Source: Monoplex corrugatus (Eukaryota; Mollusca; Gastropoda; Littorinimorpha; Ranellidae). From it: a stretch of 64,000 bases of DNA. Positions 52,093-61,453 of this stretch are shown here, piece by piece. Every line of letters starts with the position of its first letter. Within the stretch, counting starts at the first letter, position 1. The notes beneath the pieces are model-generated. The model did no database searches and was not told the DNA's origin. It saw only the letters and a list, made by a program, of their open reading frames with translations. The position numbers were made by a program, and so were the translations under genes. The stretch is taken from NCBI GenBank assembly GCA_030674185.1, contig JAPXFY010000015.1:20009280-20073279 (forward strand), given 5' to 3'.

Positions 52093-54455
52093 CTGTAGAA
52101 ATGGATGCCGATCTGACCAATGGCTGTGATGTCCGTAAGGTTGACCTCTCGTCTAGGTATTCTTCTTGCTGTTTTGACGCCAGGGGTGACTGCTGCGATG
52201 ATTCCCATCCCATGAAATGTGTTCCTCCCATCCAGTGTTGCAGAGTTATGGTCAACATTGTCAGCAATAAATTGTATGTTATTGCTATCTGTGGTCAGAG
52301 GAAGATCAATTCCATATGTCTGTGCAACGTTAAGCTCAAACTTCCTTACTTCCTTGTAGGAAGAACAGAAACCTAGATGGTGCAGAGTATCAACCAGAAA
52401 TCGTGAGGCAAATGATCGATGCATCTGCACAGCTAGTCCAATCTGCAAAGGGGCAATGACAGTGTTGGGTCTACTGCACTGAATGACTGCCTGTCCTATA
52501 GCTGATATCTTGAGTGTGACATCTTTTTTCTTTGTCACCTCCTTAAGAAATTCTCTCAGTGACTCTGGCACAAAGTTAACATGATCTTTGATGGAGTCTG
52601 TGTCAGGAAAGGCATCTGTTACAGCAGCTATTGACGCAATGTCATTTTTGATGAGCCTGGCAGCAGCTTTAATTAATCGAAGTTTCTCTGCCTCTGGATC
52701 AGCGTTTCTTCTTTCTTTGTAAAAGTCCCGAAGTATGGAATCTGCTATCCTTTTCAAGGAGATTATGTCAGCTTGATTGTTTGATTGTGAAAACACTATA
52801 CTATCACCATACCAGTCAATCAGTTTACTTTTGAGGTATGGGGGACTTTTGGCCTGGCATTCTGATTTTTTCAGGAAATTCTCCATTACCTCGACCAGTT
52901 CCTTAACTGTTATTGAACTGCATCAAGAGACTCAAGATATTGTGTCACATGTTCAAAAGCGTCAAGCCGAATCTTGTCTTTTGGTCTACCAGGGTACACT
53001 TTCTTTTTTTGTGGTTCCTTATCCATGAAAATTCTTGGAATCTGATATCCTGAACGGAAGCTTGTGTAGCAGATATTGTGATACATACTGTCACTGGCAA
53101 CACAGTCCTGAACAAACTCAATCTTTGCTTTCACTTTCTGTGCCCATGGATCGGCTCTGCTTTCACACTTCTGCAACACTGTCTGCTGGAATTGCAGCGT
53201 CCTGACAGGTATAAGTGTTCCTGATCCCTTGCCGACACGTTTCTCCCCTTTGTCACAGAACAAACATCTTGTTTGTGGGGTTGATTCACTGGATCTGGAG
53301 TACTGTCGCTTTCGAGGTTAAGATACACCCTTTGCTTCTTTAACCTTTGCCTCAATAGTTTTCCTATTAATGTAGGAGCTGCGACAACTTCTGTGTACTA
53401 GGTCTCCTACTTGTGCATGAACGGTGTCCTGGAGCTGTTTGCTGACTGAGTTTATAGTGTTGCTCCCTTTTTCTGTCAACGTCACCTTCTCTGTGGATGT
53501 GTCTTTGATTTCCTTGTGACAGATCACGCAGACTTTATCAAGGAACTCCTGCAACAGTCAATAAATAGATACATTAATGAATGATAATGAATCAATCAAT
53601 CAATCAATCAATCTTATTTCACAACTTTCAACTAACAAAATAACAAAACCAACACAATTTATCAACCAGCAAACCAACTAACCAACAAACCTACCAACCA
53701 ACATTATCTTTTTTTCGTACTGAGATGGCTTGTCAACAGTCCATGGGACATTGATTAAGCATCAGCTTTAAAAAATATTTCTTACAAACATCCAATACAT
53801 TAGGAAGGAAATATTAAAATTTGACACGCAAAAAGCAAGAGTTGAGAGACTAAATTATACGATTGTCAGTCCTCATAAATGCATATACAGTGTGAATGAA
53901 TAAACAATAAATAAATAGATAAATAAATGAATACATGATGTTAGAAAGAAAATATGAATAGATAACTAAAATATAAATATGCTACGTGTGTTAAATCCAA
54001 TTACTTTTATAAACACAAGACATGCTACATACGTTTGTCATAATTTGCACTGGACCGCTTTTTACAGGGCGGCAGACGTTCACAAGACATACAGTGATTG
54101 AGTCTTGAAACACATGTTGCACGCGCGGTGTGTGTGTGTGCGAGCGGGCGTGCAGGTGTGTGTTTTGTAAAGCGCCACGAGCTCTCCTGAGAATAGAGCT
54201 ATAGAGACATCTATTATTACTAAAACAAACGTAGTCTACACATGGCAGGCAGCCGGAGTCGATGCGTAGTAGGCCTAGGGTTGACAGGCAAACAGAACGA
54301 GATCGCCATGCAAGTGACGGTAGAAATCACATGTTCGAAACAAGCACGAGATGTAAGATAACAATGCATAATAAGTATGAAGAAATTCTTACCTCAGAAA
54401 AACTTGTGAATGAACTGGCAGCAACATTGTCTTCATCACTGTCGGCAGTCGCCAT
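52093..54455 (-). pseudogene. Academ-like element A2, N-terminal half, frameshifted and 3' truncated
   Basis: Exon 1 (54455-54393) is MATADSDEDNVAASSFTSFS, ending at a GT donor. Exon 2 starts at 53548 with a Cys-rich domain (FLDKVCVICHKEI, VGDLVHRSCRSSYINRK, CLFCDKGEKRVG in a shifted frame). It then matches the A1 body: MYHNICYTSFRSGYQIPRIF, LGFCSSYKEVRKFE, IQFIADNVDHNSATLDGRNT and HGMGIIAAVTPGVK. It reaches a GT donor at 52092 after IGQIGIHFYR. Frameshifts lie near 53265 and 52920. The transposase and nuclease exons are absent. No terminal repeat like that of A1 was found. An (AATC)n microsatellite sits at about 53591-53612. Confidence 0.7.
53613..54326. other. A2 intron 1 region, no additional gene
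   Basis: AT-rich sequence with AACCAA-rich patches (53645-53705) and a TG-rich stretch at 54128-54160. It lies between A2 exons 1 and 2. Confidence 0.5.
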
Positions 54456-54845
54456 TGTATCGCCTCCGATGAATGGTAAACAACTGGTCCCATGTGAAAA
54501 AATGTCCGCTCGAGATCTTCGGCGTGAAAAGGTATTTTTAAAATAGTACGCAAACTCCGATTTTGTCAAACTTTACTGAATTTGTACAGTCATTACTTAA
54601 GTTCTCATGTGCACTTAACGGAAATTTTAATAGAAATACTTTACACGAGGAAAAATTCTTTCCTAGTCTATTCCGTCGACCCGGCAAACGGACGTTTTGC
54701 ACGAAAGTCGAAACGACGGGTTGAAAATGCCAGGCCGGGCCTGCTCCACTATGGCCACCCACATCCGTCATCGGTGACGCCACAGAGCAATTAAGCCCGG
54801 CAGGATTTTTTACCCGGGCCGGCAAAAGAGACGGAGGTTTACTAT

Positions 54846-55043
54846 TGTTTTGTTCCGCCAGGTAGGAAAGAGCCAGATAAACAACCAAGGAGAGCTGCAT
54901 AGAGTCTGACTGGCTTTATTACTACTCACGTTGCATTCGTCAAGGGGAGTTACTTGGTCTATATCAGGGGATCTTACTGTGATGGACATGGGGCTACAAA
55001 ACGACAGGGTTATCTCGCATTGTACAGTGCATTCAATCTTACA
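54846..55043 (-). repeat. 3' LTR of the gypsy element
   Basis: Matches 57718-57915 with perhaps one difference (AGAGTC versus AGATTC), which implies a recent insertion. Confidence 0.92.
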
Positions 55044-55087
55044 TCCCCCTTCCTATAAAAAAAAATTGCCAAGGAAAACATAAAAAG

Positions 55088-55436
55088 ACAAAACAGAAAA
55101 AGGAAGAAGAAAACAAAATGTAAGGAAAGGTAGATAAGGCTATTTTCGCTATGTCTCCAGTAGTGGATATAATACTGATGCTAGTACATTGCGATGCGGG
55201 CTGGTCGCGCCCTACAGACACAGCCTGAGTCTTTATTAGGCGTGTCTGGTCACACCTTACAGGTTTAGCTTCTCTGGTGGATTCACGTTTCGGCCGCTCC
55301 GGGTCACGTAAGTCTCCATCGGAGGGGTGATGGGAACATCTTGGCAAGGCGTGGGGAGAGGCACTTCAGGAAGTTGCTCTGGAGGTTTGACCTTGCTGGG
55401 TTGTACTTCTTGGGTGGTGGCGTCTGACAGGATTGG
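55088..55436 (-). repeat. Left arm of a 350-bp inverted duplication inside the gypsy element
   Basis: Almost identical in inverse to 55744-56093. It encodes, on minus, the pol C-terminal tail (YVTRSGRNVNPPEKLNL, stop at 55257) and downstream non-coding sequence. It is in its normal position next to the polypurine tract and 3' LTR. Confidence 0.88.
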
Positions 55437-55924
55437 GACTTTTAATGGGCCGCCAGTTACGGTCCGTCCTACCCACTGCCGCACAGCAGCTCGATCCAAC
55501 GACGGTTGACCCAACCACAGTCATCTCCAGAAGACAACAACTGCAGGCCGACCAGAAGCAGTATTATGACCGCACTGCTCACACTCTGCCAACTCTCAAA
55601 AACGGGGAACAAATCTACGCACAACTAACCAAGGGTGACACGTGGAAACCAGCGACAGTTGTGGGGCCAACTGACAGCCCCAGATCGTTCCGCATCCAGA
55701 CACCTGAAGGTCACCAGTTCCGGAGGAATCGCCGTTTTTTGCGCCAATCCTGTCAGACGCCACCACCCAAGACAGTACAACCCAGCAAGGTCGAACCTCC
55801 AGAGCAACTTCCTGAAGTGCCTCTCCCCACGCCTTGCCAAGATGTTCCCATCACCCCTCCGATGGAGACTTACGTGACCCGGAGCGGCCGAAACGTGAAT
55901 CCACCAGAGAAGCTAAACCTGTAA
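55437..55924 (+). pseudogene. Inverted fragment of gypsy pol: integrase C-terminal region
   Basis: On plus, the opposite strand to gag, the frame reads QLQADQKQYYDRTAHTLPTL, GEQIYAQLTKGDTWKPATVV and a chromodomain-less C-terminus ending PEKLNL at 55924. It is the end of the integrase polyprotein. The upstream integrase core, RNase H and reverse transcriptase are missing. Confidence 0.75.
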
Positions 55925-56093
55925 GGTGTGACCAGACACGCCTAATAAAGACTCAGGCTGTGCCTGTAGGGCGCGACCAGCCCGCATCGCAATGTACTAG
56001 CATCAGTATTATATCCACTACTGGAGACATAGCGAAAATAGCCTTATCTACCTTTCCTTACATTTTGTTTTCTTCTTCCTTTTTCTGTTTTGT
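55744..56093 (+). repeat. Right arm of the inverted duplication
   Basis: Inverse of 55088-55436 with few differences (for example GACAG for GAAG near 55775). Right of 56093 the sequence switches abruptly to the early reverse transcriptase/protease region on minus. Confidence 0.88.
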
Positions 56094-56095
56094 TC

Positions 56096-57431
56096 TTGAG
56101 TGCGTGCGGAACGCGCCTTGGTGGGTGGACGATCGGAATGGCGTCTGGCTTGAGATGGAGGGTGATTTTGCCTTCCAGGGAGCCTAGTCCTGAGAACAGT
56201 TCCTTGTATTCTTGAAGGATTGACCCTTTGCTAGCTGGAGTGGTGGTAACTGAGAGAATCAGCTTCATGAGTTGGAGTTTCAGGGACGCTTGGAGACCAA
56301 GGACTGGTTGGGAAGGGGTGTCAGCAATGTAGAATCTGCCGGTGTACGTGTGCCCTTTGAACGTTCCTGTCAGGTGGCAAAAGCCGGCGAGTTTAATTGG
56401 TTGCCCAGTGTAGCCCACTAAGTTGTCTTTGCAAGTCTGCATTGGTGGTGGTTCTGACATCTTGTTGTATGTGGGCAATGGGATGACATTGACTTGTGCC
56501 CCAGTGTCTATTTTAAAACGCACTGTATCGTTTGCGTTGATGATGATATCTGCGTAGGCGACGTCCGGAAGATCGGCTGTGCTTGATATCGTGGATACAT
56601 ACAGAGGTGGTTCGCCCTCTTCCTCTTCTTCCACAGTGTGGATTGCCTGTGTGTAGTTCTGCTCTCGTTTCTTGGTCAGGCATACTGTGGCCCAGTGGTT
56701 TTTCTTCTTACAGTGATTGCACGTTTGGCCAAAAGCAGGGCACTCTCTTCTCCTGTGTTTTCTTCCACAGTTCCGACAGCGTTGGCTTCAGGGTGGTTTT
56801 GTTGAGGCCTGTTGCCTTGGCCGCGTTGCCACTGTTGCTGGGGCTGTCTGTGCACCGGTGGTTTGCTGATTGCGTTCGACATTTTCATTGGTCTTGCTGG
56901 CCATAGACCTGAGGTGCTGTCTGGTTGTCTCATGGCAGTTGGCGATATCTATGGCTTTGACCATGGTAAGGTTATCTCCTTCAGTCAGTAGCTTCTCCCG
57001 CAGATCCTGGGACGATATGCCTGACACAATCCGGTCCCTGACCATCTCTTCGGGTTTGTCATATGCGCACTCCTTGGCTAGATTTCTGAGGTCCGTTACA
57101 AAAGAGTCAAAGGTTTCATCCTGTCGTGTTTTCTCTCATGAAAAATGTATCGTGCAAATACTGCGTTTTTTCTGGGTTGGAGATGTTGTTCAAACTTGGC
57201 GTACAATGTGTTCAGTACTTTGGTTTCCTTGGCTAAAAGGTTCCATGAGTTTAGGATCTCACGTCCTCTGTCTCCCACCCAGATTTGCAGGAATGCAGCT
57301 TTTCTCTCCTCTGTATGGCTGTGCAGAGGCCCCAGAAACATCAATTCCGCATGTTGTTTGAAACGCTTCCATTCGGCATGGAGGTTGGTTGCAGACCAAT
57401 CCATAACCGGATTTTGTTGCTGAGATGCCAT
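56096..57431 (-). pseudogene. Gypsy gag and protease, start of reverse transcriptase
   Basis: The ATG at 57431 opens gag (AELMFLGPLHSHTEERKAAF, NTLYAKFEQHLQPRKNAVFA). After a shift near 57120 come LREKLLTEGDNLTMVKAIDI and then two CCHC knuckles (CRNCGRKHRRREC and CNHCKKKNHWATVC, 56790-56700). The aspartic protease has IDTGAQVNVIPL at about 56490. The sequence reaches the first reverse transcriptase residues (ITLHLKPDAIPIVHPPRR) at about 56110 and is then cut at the inversion border. It is non-functional. Confidence 0.82.
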
Positions 57432-57717
57432 GTTTCCTTGTACGTATCACTGAACCACGTATTGCCTATTCTTGTGTGGGGATTGTGTACGTACCACTAA
57501 ACTACGTGCCAGTCCTCCCGCCGCTTTGAGAGCTTGTGAGAGGGGTCTGCCACGGTACCTGATCTGACGGATTAATGTCCTCAGAATTTACAAGTGATTC
57601 GGCAACGTTGTTGGCGGCAAAATGTAAAGGGGTCAACGGATCGGTAATGGGTTTATAGCTCGATGAGCACTTACTTGCTGTAGATTTACTGCTGCATCTA
57701 TCCCACTTCTGACACCA

Positions 57718-57915
57718 TGTTTTGTTCCGCCAGGTAGGAAAGAGCCAGATAAACAACCAAGGAGAGCTGCATAGATTCTGACTGGCTTTATTACTACTCA
57801 CGTTGCATTCGTCAAGGGGAGTTACTTGGTCTATATCAGGGGATCTTACTGTGATGGACATGGGGCTACAAAACGACAGGGTTATCTCGCATTGTACAGT
57901 GCATTCAATCTTACA
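57718..57915 (-). repeat. 5' LTR of the gypsy element
   Basis: Pairs with 54846-55043. The ACTAT target duplication follows at 57916. Confidence 0.92.
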
Positions 57916-58013
57916 ACTATGGCTGCAGCCTTATCATATTATGATACGGCTACTTTTAGCTACCACAACTCGAATGAATTAATCTATTATGTCAATCTAT
58001 TATGCTCTATATA

Positions 58014-58180
58014 TGTTACCGTCAATGTACGAATTCAGGCAATGTGTGTATTTCAGGCAATTTTTAGGCAATACGCGTATTTGCTAAACGAGTTAGGCAA
58101 TTCCCGTATTGCCTAAAAATTTTAGTCAAAACACGTATTGCCTGAGATTTTAGCCTCCAAAATACACACATTGCCTGAGT
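58014..58180 (+). repeat. Left inverted repeat of Ginger-2 with palindrome array
   Basis: Matches the inverse of about 60900-61065 with a few differences. GGCAAT/ATTGCC half-sites are repeated along it. Confidence 0.88.
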
Positions 58181-59029
58181 TCGCTTTGTGTACTTTCTCG
58201 TATTATTGAAACATAGCAATGGAAAGAAAAGAGAAGAGAAGAGAAGAAAGAGAAGAAATTACAAAAATAAAAAAAGAAAAAGAGTTCTTTAATGAAAACG
58301 TTTTAATTAAATTAAGTTTATGAACAACACAATAAGTTTAAAAAGGCAAAATGTTTAAAATTGCACAGATGATGCACATATGATGATTTCAGTCTACTTG
58401 TTTTTACACGTCATACTGCTGTGACACCTGCTGTTGCATTTCACTTTGGCTTTGTAGCATTTGCAGCGATTTGTTTGGCAACTTTTTCCTCTGCTGTTCA
58501 AGTTACAGTTGCATTTGACAAAGCCCTGGCCCCCACCTAGCGACTCACAAGCAACAGCCTCACGAAGAGACACAACTCTTTCCTGGTTATGTTCTCCTCG
58601 GTAAGAAACCTTTCTTCACAGACAATGAACTGGTTTCTGGAATATCTCCCACGCAGAACTCCAGCTTTTACGCCAATCCTATACATTTCATTGCCATCAC
58701 AATCAAGGATCAATCCCATGATATTGCGTGGATCCCCTCTGCCTTTGTCGACCAATGGAATAGGAACCATGACAGTGTCCATCCTTGCCGCAGGTGTCAG
58801 TTCCTTCCTGCTTCTTTTCAGCATTCGCTCTGCCTGGAGAAGTTGGCCTCGTTTTGTTCGTTTTCTGGTGTCCTTGATTTGTTGTACATGTTGCTCCAGA
58901 TCCAGAATGCCATCTTCCCCAACAACAACATTGAAGACTTGAACATCATTATGTTGTTCGTCGTCGGCCTGAGCAATTTCAGGTGTTTGTGACACACCTA
59001 CTGGGAACACTCCTGCTGTGACAGTATCT

Positions 59030-59165
59030 GTGAAGTGAGGAGCCGATGTTGTTGCCTCGTCAATGAAGTGAAGAGCCGATGTTGTTGCCTCGTCAGTGAA
59101 GTGAGGAGCCGATGTTGTTGCCTCGTCAATGAAGTGAGGAGCCGATGTTGTTGCCTCGTCAATGA
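59030..59165. repeat. 33-bp tandem repeat, about four units, in the Ginger-2 linker
   Basis: It encodes FIDEATTSAPH-like 11-residue units. Differences between units keep the frame. Confidence 0.88.
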
Positions 59166-60193
59166 ATTCAGTAAGGTCCACTGCAACAGATTGCTGACCC
59201 GTAAGTTCTGAAGTACCAGCAGTGTCAGTTTCAGAGCCCAGCGATGCTGCAGTAAGTTGCTCTCCAGTACCTCCCTCTTGATTTCCGGATATTGGCAACA
59301 CGGGATCACTAGGATTATCATCCTGTCCAGAGGACTGCAGCATACGTTGAAGGTCTTCCTCAGTGTTTATCAAGTCAATGACGTCATCTGGCAGTCTAGA
59401 TGACCGGAGACCGATCTTTGCTTCGTCGGCCGAATGTAGCTTTGAAAGGAGTCATGCGTATTCCAGCATGGTAGCTCGAGTTCTTGTAGAACTGTACAAA
59501 TTTGACTCCATTAGTCCATTTGCACGTTTCATTGTCATTCATCCAGGCAACAAGACTTGTGTTTTAATGTCCCCATTGGCACGTTCGACGGAACCTTGAC
59601 TCTGGGGCTGGCGAGGCTTCCCATGCACTAATCGCAACTCAGGCCACAAGTTTGTTACTTCTTTTATGACAGATGCCGTAAACTCTGCAACCATTGTCAC
59701 TCTGTAAGATAGCTGGTGCCCCCACAAGTCAAAAATATGTCCAAAAGGTGATAAGCCACTTCAGCTGGTCCGCTTAGATGTCAATGGTCGTATCAGGCAG
59801 AATTTTGTAAAGTGATCCTGATACACACAGATCCACTTGAAATTGCCATCAGGCAAAGACTGCATGTCGATGAGGTCAATTTGTGCCCGAGAAAGATAGT
59901 TACTGGACACGATGGGTTTGACAACAACCCCCCTCACTCGTGGTCGTTTCTTTTTCTTTTGACACTCGTTGCACATGGATTTGAAGAGTTCAATAGCTTG
60001 GCGTGGAATGTTGGCATATTTCTTCCACAGTTCCTTTTCCATTCCATCTCTTCCTCCGTGACCAGTTAATACGTGAGCTCGCTTGATGATGTCGTAGGTT
60101 TCTTCAGTGGTGACGAAATACAGCAGCGGGTCATTGGGTGTTTCCCTCTTGCGGATGAGGCGTTCGGAGTCGCCACATTGAAGAATTTCATAC

Positions 60194-60401
60194 CTAGAAG
60201 ATTTAAGAACATGTGTAAAACTAAGGGTAGAGCAAGAGAAAGAAAAATATGAAGACAGACAGACAGAGACAGACAGACAGAGAGAAAGAGAGTGAGAGAG
60301 AGACGCGGTCAGACAGAAAGGCGGTCAGACAGATATAGGCAGAGATAGAGAGAGAAAGGGGTGGAGGAGAAGAGAGAAGAGAGAGAGAGAGAGGGACTTA
60401 C
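60194..60401 (-). other. Intron of the Ginger-2 transposase
   Basis: GTAAGT donor (minus, ending at 60401) and TTCTAG acceptor (60194-60195). Splicing joins AA to G and restores the Lys codon between LLS and YEIL. It is filled with CAGA and GA repeats. Ginger-1 has no intron at the homologous site. Confidence 0.8.
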
Positions 60402-60899
60402 TTTGAAAGTAGATAAAAATCACGCCGAGATCTGTTTGTTGTCTTCATAGATGCATGTTTCACTTCTTCAACTGTGGTATGGTAGGTTTCTTTTGAGAGA
60501 GCATTAGCTTTCATTTCTTCTTTTAGTTTTTCCAGGAACCTTACTTCCGTTGCATCCATTTCGCATTCTGTATGCAGCCTCTTCTGAACGGAAAGACGGT
60601 AAAACCTAATGGCTCAGAGAGTGAACAGAGTTCAGAACTTGCACAAGTGTGTTTTTTCCTCTCAGTGGGTGAAACCGCGTTCCCACTGTCGGAGTGAAAG
60701 TTGCGCGTGAAAGTTCTGAGTGCATTTGGGTGATCGGTGTGCATGATCTATTTGGGGAGCTGATCCAAGCATTTCCTGTGGGCCACGCTCGCCTCGCCTC
60801 GCCTCAGACTGTGGCTGGCAAGAGAAGAGAAGAGAAGAGAAGAACAACACAATAAGTTTAAAAAGGCAAAATGTTTAAAATCGTCATAATTCAGATGGT

Positions 60900-61065
60900 A
60901 TCAGGCAATGTGTGTATTTTGGAGGCTAAAATCTCAGGCAATACGTGTTTTGACTAAAATTTTTAGGCAATACGGGAATTGCCTAACTCGTTTAGCAAAT
61001 ACGCGTATTGCCTAAACATTGCCTGAAATACACACATTGCCTGAATTTGTACATTGACGGTAACA
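60900..61065 (-). repeat. Right inverted repeat of Ginger-2
   Basis: Inverse of 58014-58180. A (TA)n run follows from 61066. Confidence 0.88.
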
Positions 61066-61105
61066 TATATATATATATATATAGGCCTATTCTTTGACGT
61101 CATTT

Positions 61106-61389
61106 TGTAGCAAAACCACATGCTAAAAATGCAGATTCACTCACCTTCACTCATCTTCTGTTAGATTAGTATGATCAAATAAAAACACGAAAACACTGTA
61201 GAAATGCAACAAACAGTTCTTACAATTAAAAACACGGGAAACCCTTAGATAGGTCCCACAACTTTTAATGCGATCTTTTTGACGATCCGTTGAACAGGAC
61301 GGAAGTGGTAACCATGTAAACAAAACAAGGGAAGTAACTATCTAAACAAAACAAGGGAAGTTAATCACTCACAAGAGTGAGACGCTACA
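61106..61389 (-). repeat. Probable 3' LTR of a second gypsy element
   Basis: Bounded by TGTAGC at 61106 and GCTACA at 61389, a 6-bp inverted end. A polypurine tract (GGGAAGGGGG, inverse of about 61393-61402) lies directly inside, next to the pol end. The partner LTR is outside the window, so the left limit is inferred. Confidence 0.65.
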
Positions 61390-61453
61390 TTACCCCCTTC
61401 CCAGCGGAGTACAACTACGTAGCGAATTGTCAAGGAATGAATGAGAATGACTG

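Larger units (their letters stand above)
54846..57915 (-). mobile_element. Ty3/gypsy-type LTR retrotransposon, internally rearranged, inserted in the H-C right end
   Basis: Nearly identical 198-bp LTRs (54846-55043 and 57718-57915, TGTTTTG ... CTTACA on plus) are flanked by ACTAT (54841-54845, 57916-57920). Transcription is on minus. A primer-binding-site-like TGGTGTCAGAAGTGG follows the 5' LTR (inverse of about 57703-57717), and a polypurine tract AGGAAGGGGGA precedes the 3' LTR (inverse of 55044-55054). Gag and protease are present. Most of pol is lost and replaced by an inverted copy of the 3' part (55436-56095). It is a dead element. Confidence 0.9.
45756..57930 (+). mobile_element. PIF/Harbinger element H-C, expanded to 12.2 kb by insertions and rearrangement
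   Basis: GGCTGCGGCCATAGTAAACC at 45756 pairs with the inverse of the right end at 57930 (one difference, A for G), and TTA flanks both sides (45753-45755, 57931-57933). The right terminal repeat is itself split by the gypsy element at 54846-57915. The left end has a 72-bp internal tandem duplication (GGCCATAGTAAACCCGGC at 45762 and 45834). Coding remains are transposase exon 1 and a rearranged MADF gene. Transposase exon 2 and MADF exon 1 are missing and their place is taken by Academ-like fragments. Confidence 0.82.
58394..60559 (-). pseudogene. Ginger-type integrase transposase 2, two exons, frameshifted
   Basis: Exon 1 (60559-60402) starts MDATEVRFLEKLKEEMKANA and ends in YLLSK at a GT donor. 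A 208-bp intron rich in GA and CAGA repeats separates it from exon 2 (from 60193, YEILQCGDSERLIRKRETP). The HHCC zinc region has KSMCNECQKKKKR. The integrase core has AQIDLIDMQSLPD, and after a shift near 59760, EFTASVIKEVTNLWP and HGKPRQPQSQGSVERANGD. The clear VLQSDNG block seen in Ginger-1 is damaged. A linker holds a 33-bp tandem repeat (59030-59165). The cysteine-rich end (GQGFVKCNCNL, RCKCYKAKVKCNSRC) is reached after a shift near 58590, with the stop at 58394. Confidence 0.85.
58014..61065 (-). mobile_element. Ginger-type transposon 2, long inverted repeats, TATA target duplication
   Basis: TGTTACCGTCAATGTAC at 58014 and its inverse ending at 61065 open inverted repeats of about 165 bp, flanked by TATA (58010-58013, 61066-61069). 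The first six bases are shared with Ginger-1. The repeats contain near-palindromes of AGGCAATACGCGTATTGCCT type. The gene (58394-60559) is frameshifted. A 39-bp direct repeat (GAACAACACAATAAGTTTAA and the next 19 bases) lies just inside both ends (58322, 60842). Confidence 0.87.

Noticed and set aside
54846..57915. An endogenous retrovirus with envelope
   Set aside because: Only gag, protease and pieces of pol are seen; no envelope-like frame with signal peptide or membrane segment exists.
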